From: Bordetella petrii
GTDB taxonomy: Bacteria; Pseudomonadota; Gammaproteobacteria; Burkholderiales; Burkholderiaceae_B
Assembly: GCA_017745595.1 (NCBI GenBank)
Contig: WMBV01000007.1
Location: forward strand, 113,040-177,039
Length of the DNA: 64,000 nt
Direction of reading: 5' to 3'
Below are positions 50,625-57,895 of this stretch, piece after piece. The notes beneath the pieces are model-generated. The model saw nothing but the letters and a program-made list of their open reading frames with translations. It did no database searches and was not told the DNA's origin. The translations under genes were made by a program, and so were the position numbers. Within the stretch, counting starts at the first letter, position 1. Every line of letters starts with the position of its first letter.

Positions 50625-51257
50625 CTAGCCTATGCGCGAGTTGTAGACCAGCTTGCTGATGTCTTTGCGCACGCTGACGCCGTCGGCGTTGGCGGGGAAT
50701 TGCAGCATCAGGTTGCCCAGCGGATCGATCACCCAGATGGGATCGAGCAGGCCGGGTTGGCCGGCCACCGTGTCGCGCGCCAGCAGGAAGCGCGCCAGCT
50801 GCTCGGGACGCGCGCGCACCATCACCGTGCCGCGATAGGCCTCGAGCACCTTGGCCGGGACCTCGGCATCGTCGGTGATGAACCACACGCGCATCAGGCG
50901 ATCGACGTTCTTGCCCTGGCTGGCATGCGAATTGCGCGTGATGAACAGCTTGCGCGCGCAGGACTCGGGGCAGGCGGCCTCGCCCACGCTGACCAGCAGC
51001 CATTTGCCCTTGAGGCTTTGCAGGTCGAAGGGCTGGCCGTCCAGCGTGGTCAGTTGCAGCTCTTGCGCGGACGGCATGGGGCGCTGCGGATCGATCAGCG
51101 TGCCGTAGTTGCTGGATTCTTCGGGCCACCACTGCGGGTTGTAATACAGCACGAAGGCCGCCACGATGGGCGCCAGCGTGCACAGGAACACCAGCACCAG
51201 CGGCAGTATCGAGCGCTGCTTGGCGGGACTGGGGGCAGTAGAGGTTTCGCGAGCCAC
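50625..51257 (-). CDS. Membrane-anchored SCO-like protein of the oxidase assembly operon
   Basis: Protein of 210 residues with one N-terminal membrane helix (ILPLVLVFLCTLAPIVAAFV) and a periplasmic domain of thioredoxin/SCO look: LQSLKGKWLLVSVGEAACPE is followed by SC, giving a CPESC pair, then WFITDDAEVP and DPIWVIDPLGNLMLQFP. The C-x3-C pair copies the SCO copper site but I see no matching distal histidine. The GTG start at 51257 follows AGGAAAA; longer starts overlap SURF1. Conserved between SURF1 and ctaA in Burkholderiales as I recall; a thiol or copper role in oxidase assembly is inferred. Confidence 0.8.
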   Translation of the reverse strand: MARETSTAPSPAKQRSILPLVLVFLCTLAPIVAAFVLYYNPQWWPEESSNYGTLIDPQRPMPSAQELQLTTLDGQPFDLQSLKGKWLLVSVGEAACPESCARKLFITRNSHASQGKNVDRLMRVWFITDDAEVPAKVLEAYRGTVMVRARPEQLARFLLARDTVAGQPGLLDPIWVIDPLGNLMLQFPANADGVSVRKDISKLVYNSRIG

Positions 51258-51306
51258 GGGTTGTTTTCCTGAATATCGTATGGTGGGTGATCGGTAAGCC
51301 GGCCGC

Positions 51307-52074
51307 TCAGCGCGCGCGCCCGGCGCGCCGCCAGGCCCGCCAGGCCACCACCAGCCAGGCAATGGCGGCAATGGCGGCAAACGAGAACCACTGCAGCGCG
51401 TAGCCCTGGTTCTGGTTGTAGTCGACCGAGGGTTGCGGCCAGTCGCGCACCAGCGCGTCGTCGCCGCGGGTTTGCATCAGCACCGCCGGCAGCAGCGCCA
51501 GGCCGGTGGCTTGCGCATAGGCCGGCAAGTCCAGGTTCTGGATCTGCGGCACGGCGTTGCCGGCCACCGGCAGTGTAGCGGGCAGTTGGTCTTGCCGCGA
51601 ACCGCCCAGCGACCACAGCTCGAACAGGCGCGGCACGCGCGGCGACAATTCGCCGGCGACGTCGCGCTGGCCGGCGGGCGCCGGGGGCAGCGCCGGCGCG
51701 GGCTGGCCGGGCGCGCCGCGCGGCAGCCAGCCGCGCAGCACCAGCACCGCGCTATGGCTCGCCGGGTCCAGCAGCAGGGGGGTGGCCAGCCAATAGCCCG
51801 GCCGGCCATTCTGGTTGCGGTTCTGCAGGAGTACGCTGTATTGGTCCAGCCATTGCCCATGGGCTTGCGCGGGCCGCCAGGGGTGCAGTTCGGCCGCCGG
51901 CGTGGCCGGCGCCAGGGCCAACGGCGGCTGGGCGCGGCCGGCCTGGATGGCGGCCTGGGTGGCCCGGCGTTCGTCGGCGCGCCGCAATTGCCAGGCCCCC
52001 AGCGAAGCCAGGATAGCGACGGCTACGCCCAGCAGCAGCAAGGCTGCCAAGGTACGGCGAACTGAATGGGCCAT
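51307..52074 (-). CDS. SURF1-family cytochrome oxidase assembly protein
   Basis: Protein of 255 residues with two membrane helices, one at each end (LAALLLLGVAVAILASLGAW and ALQWFSFAAIAAIAWLVVAW), around a periplasmic domain. Family features are GAWQLRRADER, ALVLRGWLPRGAPG and the C-terminal NQGYALQWFSFAAIA. SURF1 helps insert heme A into subunit I. It is divergent from the DUF2909 gene with only 34 bp between starts. Confidence 0.93.
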   Translation of the reverse strand: MAHSVRRTLAALLLLGVAVAILASLGAWQLRRADERRATQAAIQAGRAQPPLALAPATPAAELHPWRPAQAHGQWLDQYSVLLQNRNQNGRPGYWLATPLLLDPASHSAVLVLRGWLPRGAPGQPAPALPPAPAGQRDVAGELSPRVPRLFELWSLGGSRQDQLPATLPVAGNAVPQIQNLDLPAYAQATGLALLPAVLMQTRGDDALVRDWPQPSVDYNQNQGYALQWFSFAAIAAIAWLVVAWRAWRRAGRAR

Positions 52075-52108
52075 GTCTGCAATAATTCCGTTTTACCCGG
52101 AGACCAAA

Positions 52109-52309
52109 ATGCGCGTAATCGTCGCCCTGGCTTTCATCGGCATCTTGGCCAGCCTGGCATCCGCCCTGGTCTACCTGATGCGCGACAAGGGCACCACCAA
52201 CCGTACAGTCAATGCCCTGACCGTGCGCATCGGGCTATCGGTAGCCCTGTTCCTGTTCGTTCTGCTGGCCCATCATCTGGGCTGGATAGAAAGCACAGGC
52301 ATTAGATAG
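52109..52309 (+). CDS. Twin-transmembrane DUF2909 protein
   Basis: Membrane protein of 66 residues consisting of two helices, MRVIVALAFIGILASLASAL and VRIGLSVALFLFVLLAHHLG, joined by a short basic loop (MRDKGTTNRT). It matches the DUF2909 family commonly found beside cytochrome oxidase genes; function unknown. The start follows GGAG. It is the only plus-strand gene inside the oxidase region and is divergent from SURF1. Confidence 0.85.
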   Translation: MRVIVALAFIGILASLASALVYLMRDKGTTNRTVNALTVRIGLSVALFLFVLLAHHLGWIESTGIR

Positions 52310-52359
52310 GAACCGGCCCGGCCGGTTCCGCTGCCGCTGGATGCATCTGCCAGCGTGCG

Positions 52360-52482
52360 ATGCCCCCTTGCGGGGGCATTAGGGCACCGGCCTGCCCGAA
52401 GCCGGGACGCGCGGAGCCGGCTTTGCCGGTCCGCAGCGTCGCCCCCTTAAGGGGGAAGCGCGCAAGCGCTTCGGGGGCGGGA
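52360..52482. repeat. Second intergenic palindromic repeat type at the DUF2909/ctaE junction
   Basis: Two C-run/G-run hairpins frame the segment: ATGCCCCCTTGCGGGGGCAT at 52360-52379 and CCCCCTTAAGGGGG at 52442-52455, the latter followed by GCGCGCAAGCGCTTCGGGGG. A GCCGGCTTTGCCGGTCC hairpin lies between. It is unlike the REPIN family and sits between convergent genes, so it probably terminates both. Confidence 0.65.
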
Positions 52483-52487
52483 CTTAT

Positions 52488-53363
52488 TCAGAACCAGTAC
52501 ACGAACAGGTACAGGCCCAGCCAGACGACGTCGACAAAGTGCCAGTACCAGGCCGCGCCCTCGAACCCGAAATGGTGCTCGGCGGTGAAGTGGCCCCGGA
52601 TCAGGCGGATCAGGATGACGGTCAGCATGGTGGCGCCCATGATGACGTGGAAACCGTGGAAGCCGGTCAGCATGTAGAACAGCGAACCGTACACGCCCGA
52701 ACTGAACCGGAGATTCAGCTCGGTGATGGCGTGGTGGTATTCGTAAGCCTGACAGGCCACGAAAATGAAGCCCAGCAACACGGTGGTCGCCAGCCAGAAA
52801 ATGGTTTTGCCACGGTGGTTGGCACGCAGCGCATGGTGCGCGATGGTAAGCGTAACGCCGGAAGTCAGCAGCAGCGCGGTGTTGATGGTGGGCAGCCAGA
52901 ACGGGCCCACCGTTTCGAAGGGCTCGACGACGCCGGCCGGACCGAAGTTGGGCCATACCGCCTGGAAATCGGGCCACAGCAGCAGCCGGTGGTCGAGGTC
53001 GCCCAGCCACGGCGTGGTGATGGTGCGCACATACCACAGCGCGCCGAAGAAGCCGGCGAAGAACATGACCTCGGAAAAGATGAACCAGCTCATGCCCCAG
53101 CGGTACGAGAGGTCGATGCGCTTGCTGTTCAGGCCGCTTTCGGATTCGTGGATGGCATCGCCGAACCAGAAATACAAAACGGTGATCAGGCCGATGACGC
53201 CGGCCAGCACCAGCCACTTGCCCCAGCTGGCGTCGTTGACCCAGGCGGCCGCGCCGACGCCCATGGCCAGCAAGGCCATGGCGGTGCGCACGGGATGGCC
53301 CGAATCCGCCGGTACGTAATAGTACGGTGCCTCTTTACCTTGAACCGAGTGGCTTGCACTCAT
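52488..53363 (-). CDS. ctaE: Cytochrome c oxidase subunit III
   Basis: Subunit III of the aa3-type oxidase, 291 residues with seven helices. Characteristic segments are YRWGMSWFIFSEVMFFAGFF with the lipid-facing Glu, LNTALLLTSGVTLT-like helix, YEYHHAITELNLRFSSGVYG and the C-terminal GAAWYWHFVDVVWLGLYLFV. It stabilises proton pumping by subunit I. It follows DUF2970 by 39 bp. Confidence 0.95.
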   Translation of the reverse strand: MSASHSVQGKEAPYYYVPADSGHPVRTAMALLAMGVGAAAWVNDASWGKWLVLAGVIGLITVLYFWFGDAIHESESGLNSKRIDLSYRWGMSWFIFSEVMFFAGFFGALWYVRTITTPWLGDLDHRLLLWPDFQAVWPNFGPAGVVEPFETVGPFWLPTINTALLLTSGVTLTIAHHALRANHRGKTIFWLATTVLLGFIFVACQAYEYHHAITELNLRFSSGVYGSLFYMLTGFHGFHVIMGATMLTVILIRLIRGHFTAEHHFGFEGAAWYWHFVDVVWLGLYLFVYWF

Positions 53364-53402
53364 GGTCTTCTCCCTGGTACTGATTTGTTGAAATGCTTGC
53401 TG

Positions 53403-53627
53403 CTACGTCAGGCTGGCCACGGCCCAGCGCACGATGACGACCAGCACCAGCACAAATATCACCCCGGCCAGCAACCCCGCAATGATCAGGTGCACGGGGT
53501 TGAGCTTGCCGGCATCTTCTTCGTAGCCCGCCCCGCGCCGCACGCCGAACATACCCCACAGCACCGCCTTGAGTGTCTGCAGGAAGTTCATCTTGCGGCG
53601 CGACGCGTCGCGGATGTCGTGCGTCAT
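53403..53627 (-). CDS. DUF2970 membrane protein
   Basis: Protein of 74 residues with one C-terminal helix (IIAGLLAGVIFVLVLVVIVR) preceded by the family segment FLQTLKAVLWGMFGVRRGAG. DUF2970 genes commonly lie just before subunit III in Burkholderiales oxidase operons. Function unknown. It starts 9 bp after the 38-residue gene. Confidence 0.88.
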   Translation of the reverse strand: MTHDIRDASRRKMNFLQTLKAVLWGMFGVRRGAGYEEDAGKLNPVHLIIAGLLAGVIFVLVLVVIVRWAVASLT

Positions 53628-53636
53628 GTCTGCCTA

Positions 53637-53753
53637 CTACTTGATGGCCATGATGGCCGAGCCGCGCAAGAACGTCCAGACGAACAGGGCAATGACGATT
53701 GCCAGCAGAATCAGTCCGGTGATCTTGTTGCGGCGGCGTTGTTCAGGAGTCAT
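53637..53753 (-). CDS. 38-residue cytochrome oxidase small assembly protein
   Basis: Begins MTPEQRRRNKITGLILLAIV, continues IALFVWTFLRG and ends with AIMAIK and a TAG stop. It has a basic N-terminus and one membrane helix, like the small oxidase-associated proteins annotated between ctaD and ctaG in related bacteria. A TCAGGAGT-type context and a 22-bp gap from ctaD support expression. It is too short for routine gene callers. Role inferred from place and form only. Confidence 0.78.
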   Translation of the reverse strand: MTPEQRRRNKITGLILLAIVIALFVWTFLRGSAIMAIK

Positions 53754-53775
53754 GACTAGATTACTTCATACCCGT

Positions 53776-55386
53776 TTATTTGACTTCCGGCGGCGTGACG
53801 AAGGTATGGAACGGCGCCGGCGAGGGCACGGTCCATTCCAGGCCTTCGGCGCCTTCCCACGGCTTGGCAGCGGCCGCCGCGCCCTTGCCGCGGTAGCACT
53901 GCACGATGACGTACAGGAACAGCAGCTGCGACAGGCCGAACCAGAACGCGCCGATGGTGGCCACCTGGTGGAAGGTGGTGAACTGCCCGGCGTAGTCGGC
54001 ATAGCGGCGCGGCATGCCGGCCAGGCCCAGGAAGTGCATCGGGAAGAACGTGACGTTGAACGAGATCATGGTCGACCAGAAGTGCAGCTTGCCCAGCTTC
54101 TCGTTGTACATGCGGCCCGTCCATTTGGGCACCCAGTAGTAGGCGCCGCCGAACAGCGCGAACAGCGAGCCCGCCACCAGCACGTAGTGGAAGTGCGCCA
54201 CCACGTAGTAGGTGTCGTGCACCTGGATGTCGATGGGCGCCACCGCCAGGATCAGGCCGGTGAAGCCGCCCATGGTGAACACGAAAATGAAGCCGATGGA
54301 GAACAGCATCGGGGTTTCGAAGGTCATGGAGCCGCGCCACATGGTGGCCACCCAGTTGAACACCTTCACCCCGGTGGGGATGGAGATCAGCATGGTGGCG
54401 TACATGAAGTACAGCTGGCCCGTGACCGGCATGCCGGTGGTGAACATGTGGTGCGCCCACACGATGAACGACAGCACGGCGATGGCCGAGGTGGCGTACA
54501 CCATGGATGCGTAGCCGAACAGCTTCTTGCGGGCAAAGGCGGGCACGATCATGGACACGATGCCGAAGGCCGGCAGGATCATGATGTAGACCTCGGGGTG
54601 CCCGAAGAACCAGAACACGTGCTGGTACAGCACCGGGTCGCCGCCGGCGGCCGCGTTGAAGAAGCCGGTGCCGAAGTGGCGGTCGGTGAGCAGCATGGTG
54701 ATGGCGGAGGCCAGCACGGGCATCACGGCGATCAGCAGGAAGGCGGTGATCAGCCAGGTCCAGCAGAACATCGGCATCTTCATCAGCGTCATGCCCGGCG
54801 CGCGCATATTCAGGATGGTGACGATGATGTTGATGGCGCCCATGATGGACGACGCGCCCATGATGTGCACGGCGAAGATGGCCAGGTCCATGCCCGGGCC
54901 CATCTGCGTGGACAGCGGCGCGTACAGCGTCCAGCCGGCGGCGGTGGCGCCGCCCGGCACGAAGAACGAGGTCGTCAGCATGATGGCGGCCACGGGCAGC
55001 AGCCAGAAGCTGAAGTTGTTCATGCGCGCGAAGGCCATGTCGGACGCGCCGATCTGCATCGGGATCATCCAGTTGGCGAATCCGACCAGCGACGGCATGA
55101 TCGCGCCGAAGATCATGATCAGGCCGTGCATGGTGGTGAACTGGTTGAACAGTTCGGGCCGGAAGAACTGCAGGCCGGGCTCGAACAGCTCGGTACGCAG
55201 CAGCAGGGCCAGCGTGCCGCCTTCGAGCAGCATGACGAACGAGAAGATGAGATACATCGTCCCGATGTCTTTGTGGTTGGTGGCGAATAGCCAGCGGCGC
55301 CAGCCGGTGGGCATGGCGTGGTGGTCATCGTGCTCGTGACCGTGGCTGTGGCCGGGCGACACGTGGTCTACAGTGGCGCTGCTCAT
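53776..55386 (-). CDS. ctaD: Cytochrome c oxidase subunit I
   Basis: Catalytic subunit of 536 residues holding heme a and the heme a3-CuB centre. Visible hallmarks are [40 protein letters not shown] (with the His-Tyr cross-link pair), [12 protein letters not shown] with the CuB histidines, [13 protein letters not shown] and [20 protein letters not shown] with the heme ligands. The His-rich N-terminus ([11 protein letters not shown]) is unusual and could bind metal. It lies 93 bp after ctaC. Confidence 0.97.
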   Translation of the reverse strand: MSSATVDHVSPGHSHGHEHDDHHAMPTGWRRWLFATNHKDIGTMYLIFSFVMLLEGGTLALLLRTELFEPGLQFFRPELFNQFTTMHGLIMIFGAIMPSLVGFANWMIPMQIGASDMAFARMNNFSFWLLPVAAIMLTTSFFVPGGATAAGWTLYAPLSTQMGPGMDLAIFAVHIMGASSIMGAINIIVTILNMRAPGMTLMKMPMFCWTWLITAFLLIAVMPVLASAITMLLTDRHFGTGFFNAAAGGDPVLYQHVFWFFGHPEVYIMILPAFGIVSMIVPAFARKKLFGYASMVYATSAIAVLSFIVWAHHMFTTGMPVTGQLYFMYATMLISIPTGVKVFNWVATMWRGSMTFETPMLFSIGFIFVFTMGGFTGLILAVAPIDIQVHDTYYVVAHFHYVLVAGSLFALFGGAYYWVPKWTGRMYNEKLGKLHFWSTMISFNVTFFPMHFLGLAGMPRRYADYAGQFTTFHQVATIGAFWFGLSQLLFLYVIVQCYRGKGAAAAAKPWEGAEGLEWTVPSPAPFHTFVTPPEVK

Positions 55387-55479
55387 GATGGACTCCTTCC
55401 TGCTGTTTGCCGGTCTCGGTCCAGGAGGCCGGCAGGTGTCTCTTGACGGGTTCTGCTAACAGGGGATGAGGCCGCGCGA

Positions 55480-56637
55480 TCAGCGCGCGGCCACGACATC
55501 CTTCGGCTGTACCACGGGATCCTGGCCCTTGCCCGCATTGCTCCAGGCATGGCGCGTGTAGGTGATGACCGCGGCGATCTCGACGTCGTTGAGCTGCTCG
55601 CCGAAGGCCGCCATGGCCGTACCGGGCCGGCCATGCAGCACGGTCTGGATTTGCGCGTCTTTGGGGCCCAGCACGGTCTTGTCGCCGTCGAGCGCGGGGA
55701 ACGAGCCCGGCACGCCCTTGCCGTTGGCCTGGTGGCAGGCCACGCAGTTGGCGGCGAAGACCTTCTCGCCGCGGGCGATCAGCTCTTCTTGGGTCCATTC
55801 TTTGTTGGGATCGTCGGCGTTGGCCGCCATTTTCTTTTTCTGCTCTTCGACCCACTTGTCGTAGTCTTCTTGCGACTTGACCTCGACCACGATGGGCATG
55901 AAGGCGTGGTCTTTGCCGCACAGCTCGGCGCACTGGCCGCGGTAGGTGCCGGTTTTTTCGGCACGGAACCAGGTGTCGCGCAGGAAGCCGGGGATGGCGT
56001 CTTGCTTGACGCCGAACTCGGGCACCATCCACGAGTGGATGACGTCGGCGGCGGTCAGCACGATGCGCACTTTCTTGTCAACCGGGACCACCAGGTTGTT
56101 GTCGACTTCCATCAGGTAGAACTGGCCCTTGGGCTCGCGGCCTTCGATCTGGGCGCGCGGCGTGGACAGCGTGGACAGGAACTTCACGCCGGCGGCGGGG
56201 CCGTCGAGGTATTCGTAGCCCCACTTCCATTGGTAGCCGGTGACCTTCACGGTGAGGTCGGCGCTGGAGGTGTCTTTCATGGCGACCACGGTCTTGGTGG
56301 CCGGCAGCGCCATGGCGATGACGATGATGAAGGGGATGACCGTCCAGGCGACTTCTACCCCCAGGTGCTCGTGGAAGGTGGCGGCCTTGTGTCCGCGCGA
56401 CTTCCGGTGCGCCCAGATGGAATAGAACATCACCCCGAATACGCCCAGGAAGATCACCCCACAGATGATCAGCAGCAGCCAGTGCAGCCACATGATCTGG
56501 TGCGCGATCTGGGTCACGCCTTCATGCAGGTTGAGCTGGTTAACTCGCGGGCCGCCGGGCATGTCTTGTACCTGCGCGTTGACGACACTGCCCGAAAGCA
56601 ATGCACAGGCGCCCAGTATCCCTCTCCACTTCTTCAT
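55480..56637 (-). CDS. ctaC: Cytochrome c oxidase subunit II with fused cytochrome c domain
   Basis: Protein of 385 residues: signal peptide (MKKWRGILGACALLSGSVV), two membrane helices (WLHWLLLIICGVIFLGVFGV and AWTVIPFIIVIAMALPA), and a cupredoxin domain with CuA ligands in HSWMVPEFGVKQD and QCAELCGKDHAFM. A C-terminal extension carries a heme-c motif CVACHQANGKG and a distal Met in GRPGTAMAAFG. The fusion makes this a caa3-like enzyme able to take electrons into its own cytochrome c domain. The start at 56637 follows GAGG and is the first of the oxidase operon. Confidence 0.96.
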   Translation of the reverse strand: MKKWRGILGACALLSGSVVNAQVQDMPGGPRVNQLNLHEGVTQIAHQIMWLHWLLLIICGVIFLGVFGVMFYSIWAHRKSRGHKAATFHEHLGVEVAWTVIPFIIVIAMALPATKTVVAMKDTSSADLTVKVTGYQWKWGYEYLDGPAAGVKFLSTLSTPRAQIEGREPKGQFYLMEVDNNLVVPVDKKVRIVLTAADVIHSWMVPEFGVKQDAIPGFLRDTWFRAEKTGTYRGQCAELCGKDHAFMPIVVEVKSQEDYDKWVEEQKKKMAANADDPNKEWTQEELIARGEKVFAANCVACHQANGKGVPGSFPALDGDKTVLGPKDAQIQTVLHGRPGTAMAAFGEQLNDVEIAAVITYTRHAWSNAGKGQDPVVQPKDVVAAR

Positions 56638-56775
56638 GCTTACCTCGAAATACGGCGCGGGCGTTTCCGCGCCCGCTACGGCAGCGGGAACGGAATACAC
56701 GCAATTTATTAGACGGCAGGTGCAAGGCCGGCCTACGGTCGGTCTACCCCACTCGAATCACAAAGAAACCGCAGA

Positions 56776-56781
56776 ATTATA
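56776..56781 (-). promoter_or_regulatory. Probable -10 element for the cytochrome oxidase operon
   Basis: A perfect TATAAT on the minus strand lies 139 bp before ctaC. The leader it implies contains a GCGGGCG/CGCCCGC hairpin at 56657-56676 just ahead of the ribosome-binding site. No good -35 is visible. Confidence 0.4.
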
Positions 56782-56880
56782 GCGGACGCGCAACCCAATG
56801 TAATTTAGACCCCTTGAATCGTGCCGGGGCGCCCCCATTTGGCGGCGCCGCAACGAGGCGGCTGCACTAAAATCGCCAGC

Positions 56881-57711
56881 ATGCCGAACCCGCTTTCTCA
56901 TGACGATCCGGCGCGCCTGTCCGCGCTGTACACGCAATTGGCCGAACGCGTGCAAGAACACCCGCCCGAGCTCGCCCTGCCGCTCTATGTGGCCGACCGC
57001 TGCTGCGGCTGGGCCACGCACGCCGCGCGCGATGCGCTGGGCCGGCTGGCCCAGGTACGCGTCGAGCCCGATGCCCTGCGCATCGGCGCCGGGCTCGCCG
57101 CCGGACCGCAACTCGACGCCCTGCTGGCCAGCGTGGCCCAAACACTGCGCGAGGCCGATTGCCTGCGAGGATGGCGCAACGAACTGCTGGACGTGACGGC
57201 CGCCGATGAACGGCTGGGCGCCATCGAGCGCGCCGCCGTGCGGCCGCTGGGACTGCTGACCCGCGCCGTGCACTTGAACGCCTGGACGCCCGACGGCCAG
57301 TTGTGGATCGCGCGCCGGGCGCTCAGCAAATCCACCGATCCGGGCATGTGGGACACGCTGGTCGGCGGCCTGGTGGGCAGCCAGGAAGACCTGGAACAAG
57401 CCCTGCTGCGCGAATGCGCCGAAGAGGCGGGGCTGGCGCCGACCCAACTGGCGCGGCGCTCGCCGCTGCGCACCATCTTGCGCATGCACCGCCGCCTGCC
57501 CGAGGGCTACCAGGTCGAAGACCTGCTGACCAGCACCTGCGTGCTGCCGCCCGACGCGCAGCCGGCCAACCAGGACGGCGAGGTCATGGAAATCGCGCAC
57601 GTCCCCGTCGGCGAGGCCGTGCGCCGCATCGACGCGGGCGAGTTCACCGTGGAAGCGTCGCTGGTCATCCTGGAAGACATCATGCAGCGCCGCGCGGCAG
57701 GCAAGCCTTGA
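56881..57711 (+). CDS. NUDIX hydrolase with N-terminal DUF4743-like domain
   Basis: Protein of 276 residues. Residues 1-120 form an extra domain of the DUF4743 type; the C-terminal part carries a complete Nudix box, GGLVGSQEDLEQALLRECAE followed by EAGL, fitting GX5EX7REUXEEXGU exactly. This family resembles thiamine pyrophosphokinase-like and TPP-processing Nudix enzymes in eukaryotes and bacteria. The substrate is a nucleoside- or pyrophosphate-linked compound, not identifiable here. The start at 56881 was chosen over one 60 bp upstream that lies in GC-rich leader. Confidence 0.88.
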   Translation: MPNPLSHDDPARLSALYTQLAERVQEHPPELALPLYVADRCCGWATHAARDALGRLAQVRVEPDALRIGAGLAAGPQLDALLASVAQTLREADCLRGWRNELLDVTAADERLGAIERAAVRPLGLLTRAVHLNAWTPDGQLWIARRALSKSTDPGMWDTLVGGLVGSQEDLEQALLRECAEEAGLAPTQLARRSPLRTILRMHRRLPEGYQVEDLLTSTCVLPPDAQPANQDGEVMEIAHVPVGEAVRRIDAGEFTVEASLVILEDIMQRRAAGKP

Positions 57712-57744
57712 AGGCAGACGCCAAGACGCAAGGTGCCTGACTGA

Positions 57745-57890
57745 TCAGCAGGTGTCTGACTAGCAGGTCAGCAGGTGTCTGACTAGCAGGTCAGCAGGTG
57801 TCTGACTCCCGCAGGGTGTCAGACACCGCTGTGTGCGGAGGATCTAGCCACACTTCGGTGTCTGACACCCTGCGGGAGTCAGACACCTGG
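57745..57890. repeat. REPIN-like inverted repeat, copy 5, with 23-bp tandem units
   Basis: Units beginning TCAGCAGGTGTCTGACT repeat at 57745, 57768 and 57791, the third running into the full left arm. The right arm CGGTGTCTGACACCCTGCGG ends at 57890. The spacer is GTGTGCGGAGGATCTAGCCA-like. It lies between the convergent NUDIX and dehydratase genes. Confidence 0.92.
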
Positions 57891-57895
57891 TCAAT

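Noticed and set aside
51258..51380. Longer N-terminus for the SCO-like protein
   Set aside because: It would overlap SURF1 and begins with Pro/Trp/Gly-rich shadow sequence; the GTG at 51257 has a good ribosome-binding site directly before the cytoplasmic segment.
57745..57813. 23-bp direct repeats as a CRISPR or plasmid iteron array
   Set aside because: Units abut without spacers and are part of a REPIN-like copy; no replication gene is nearby.
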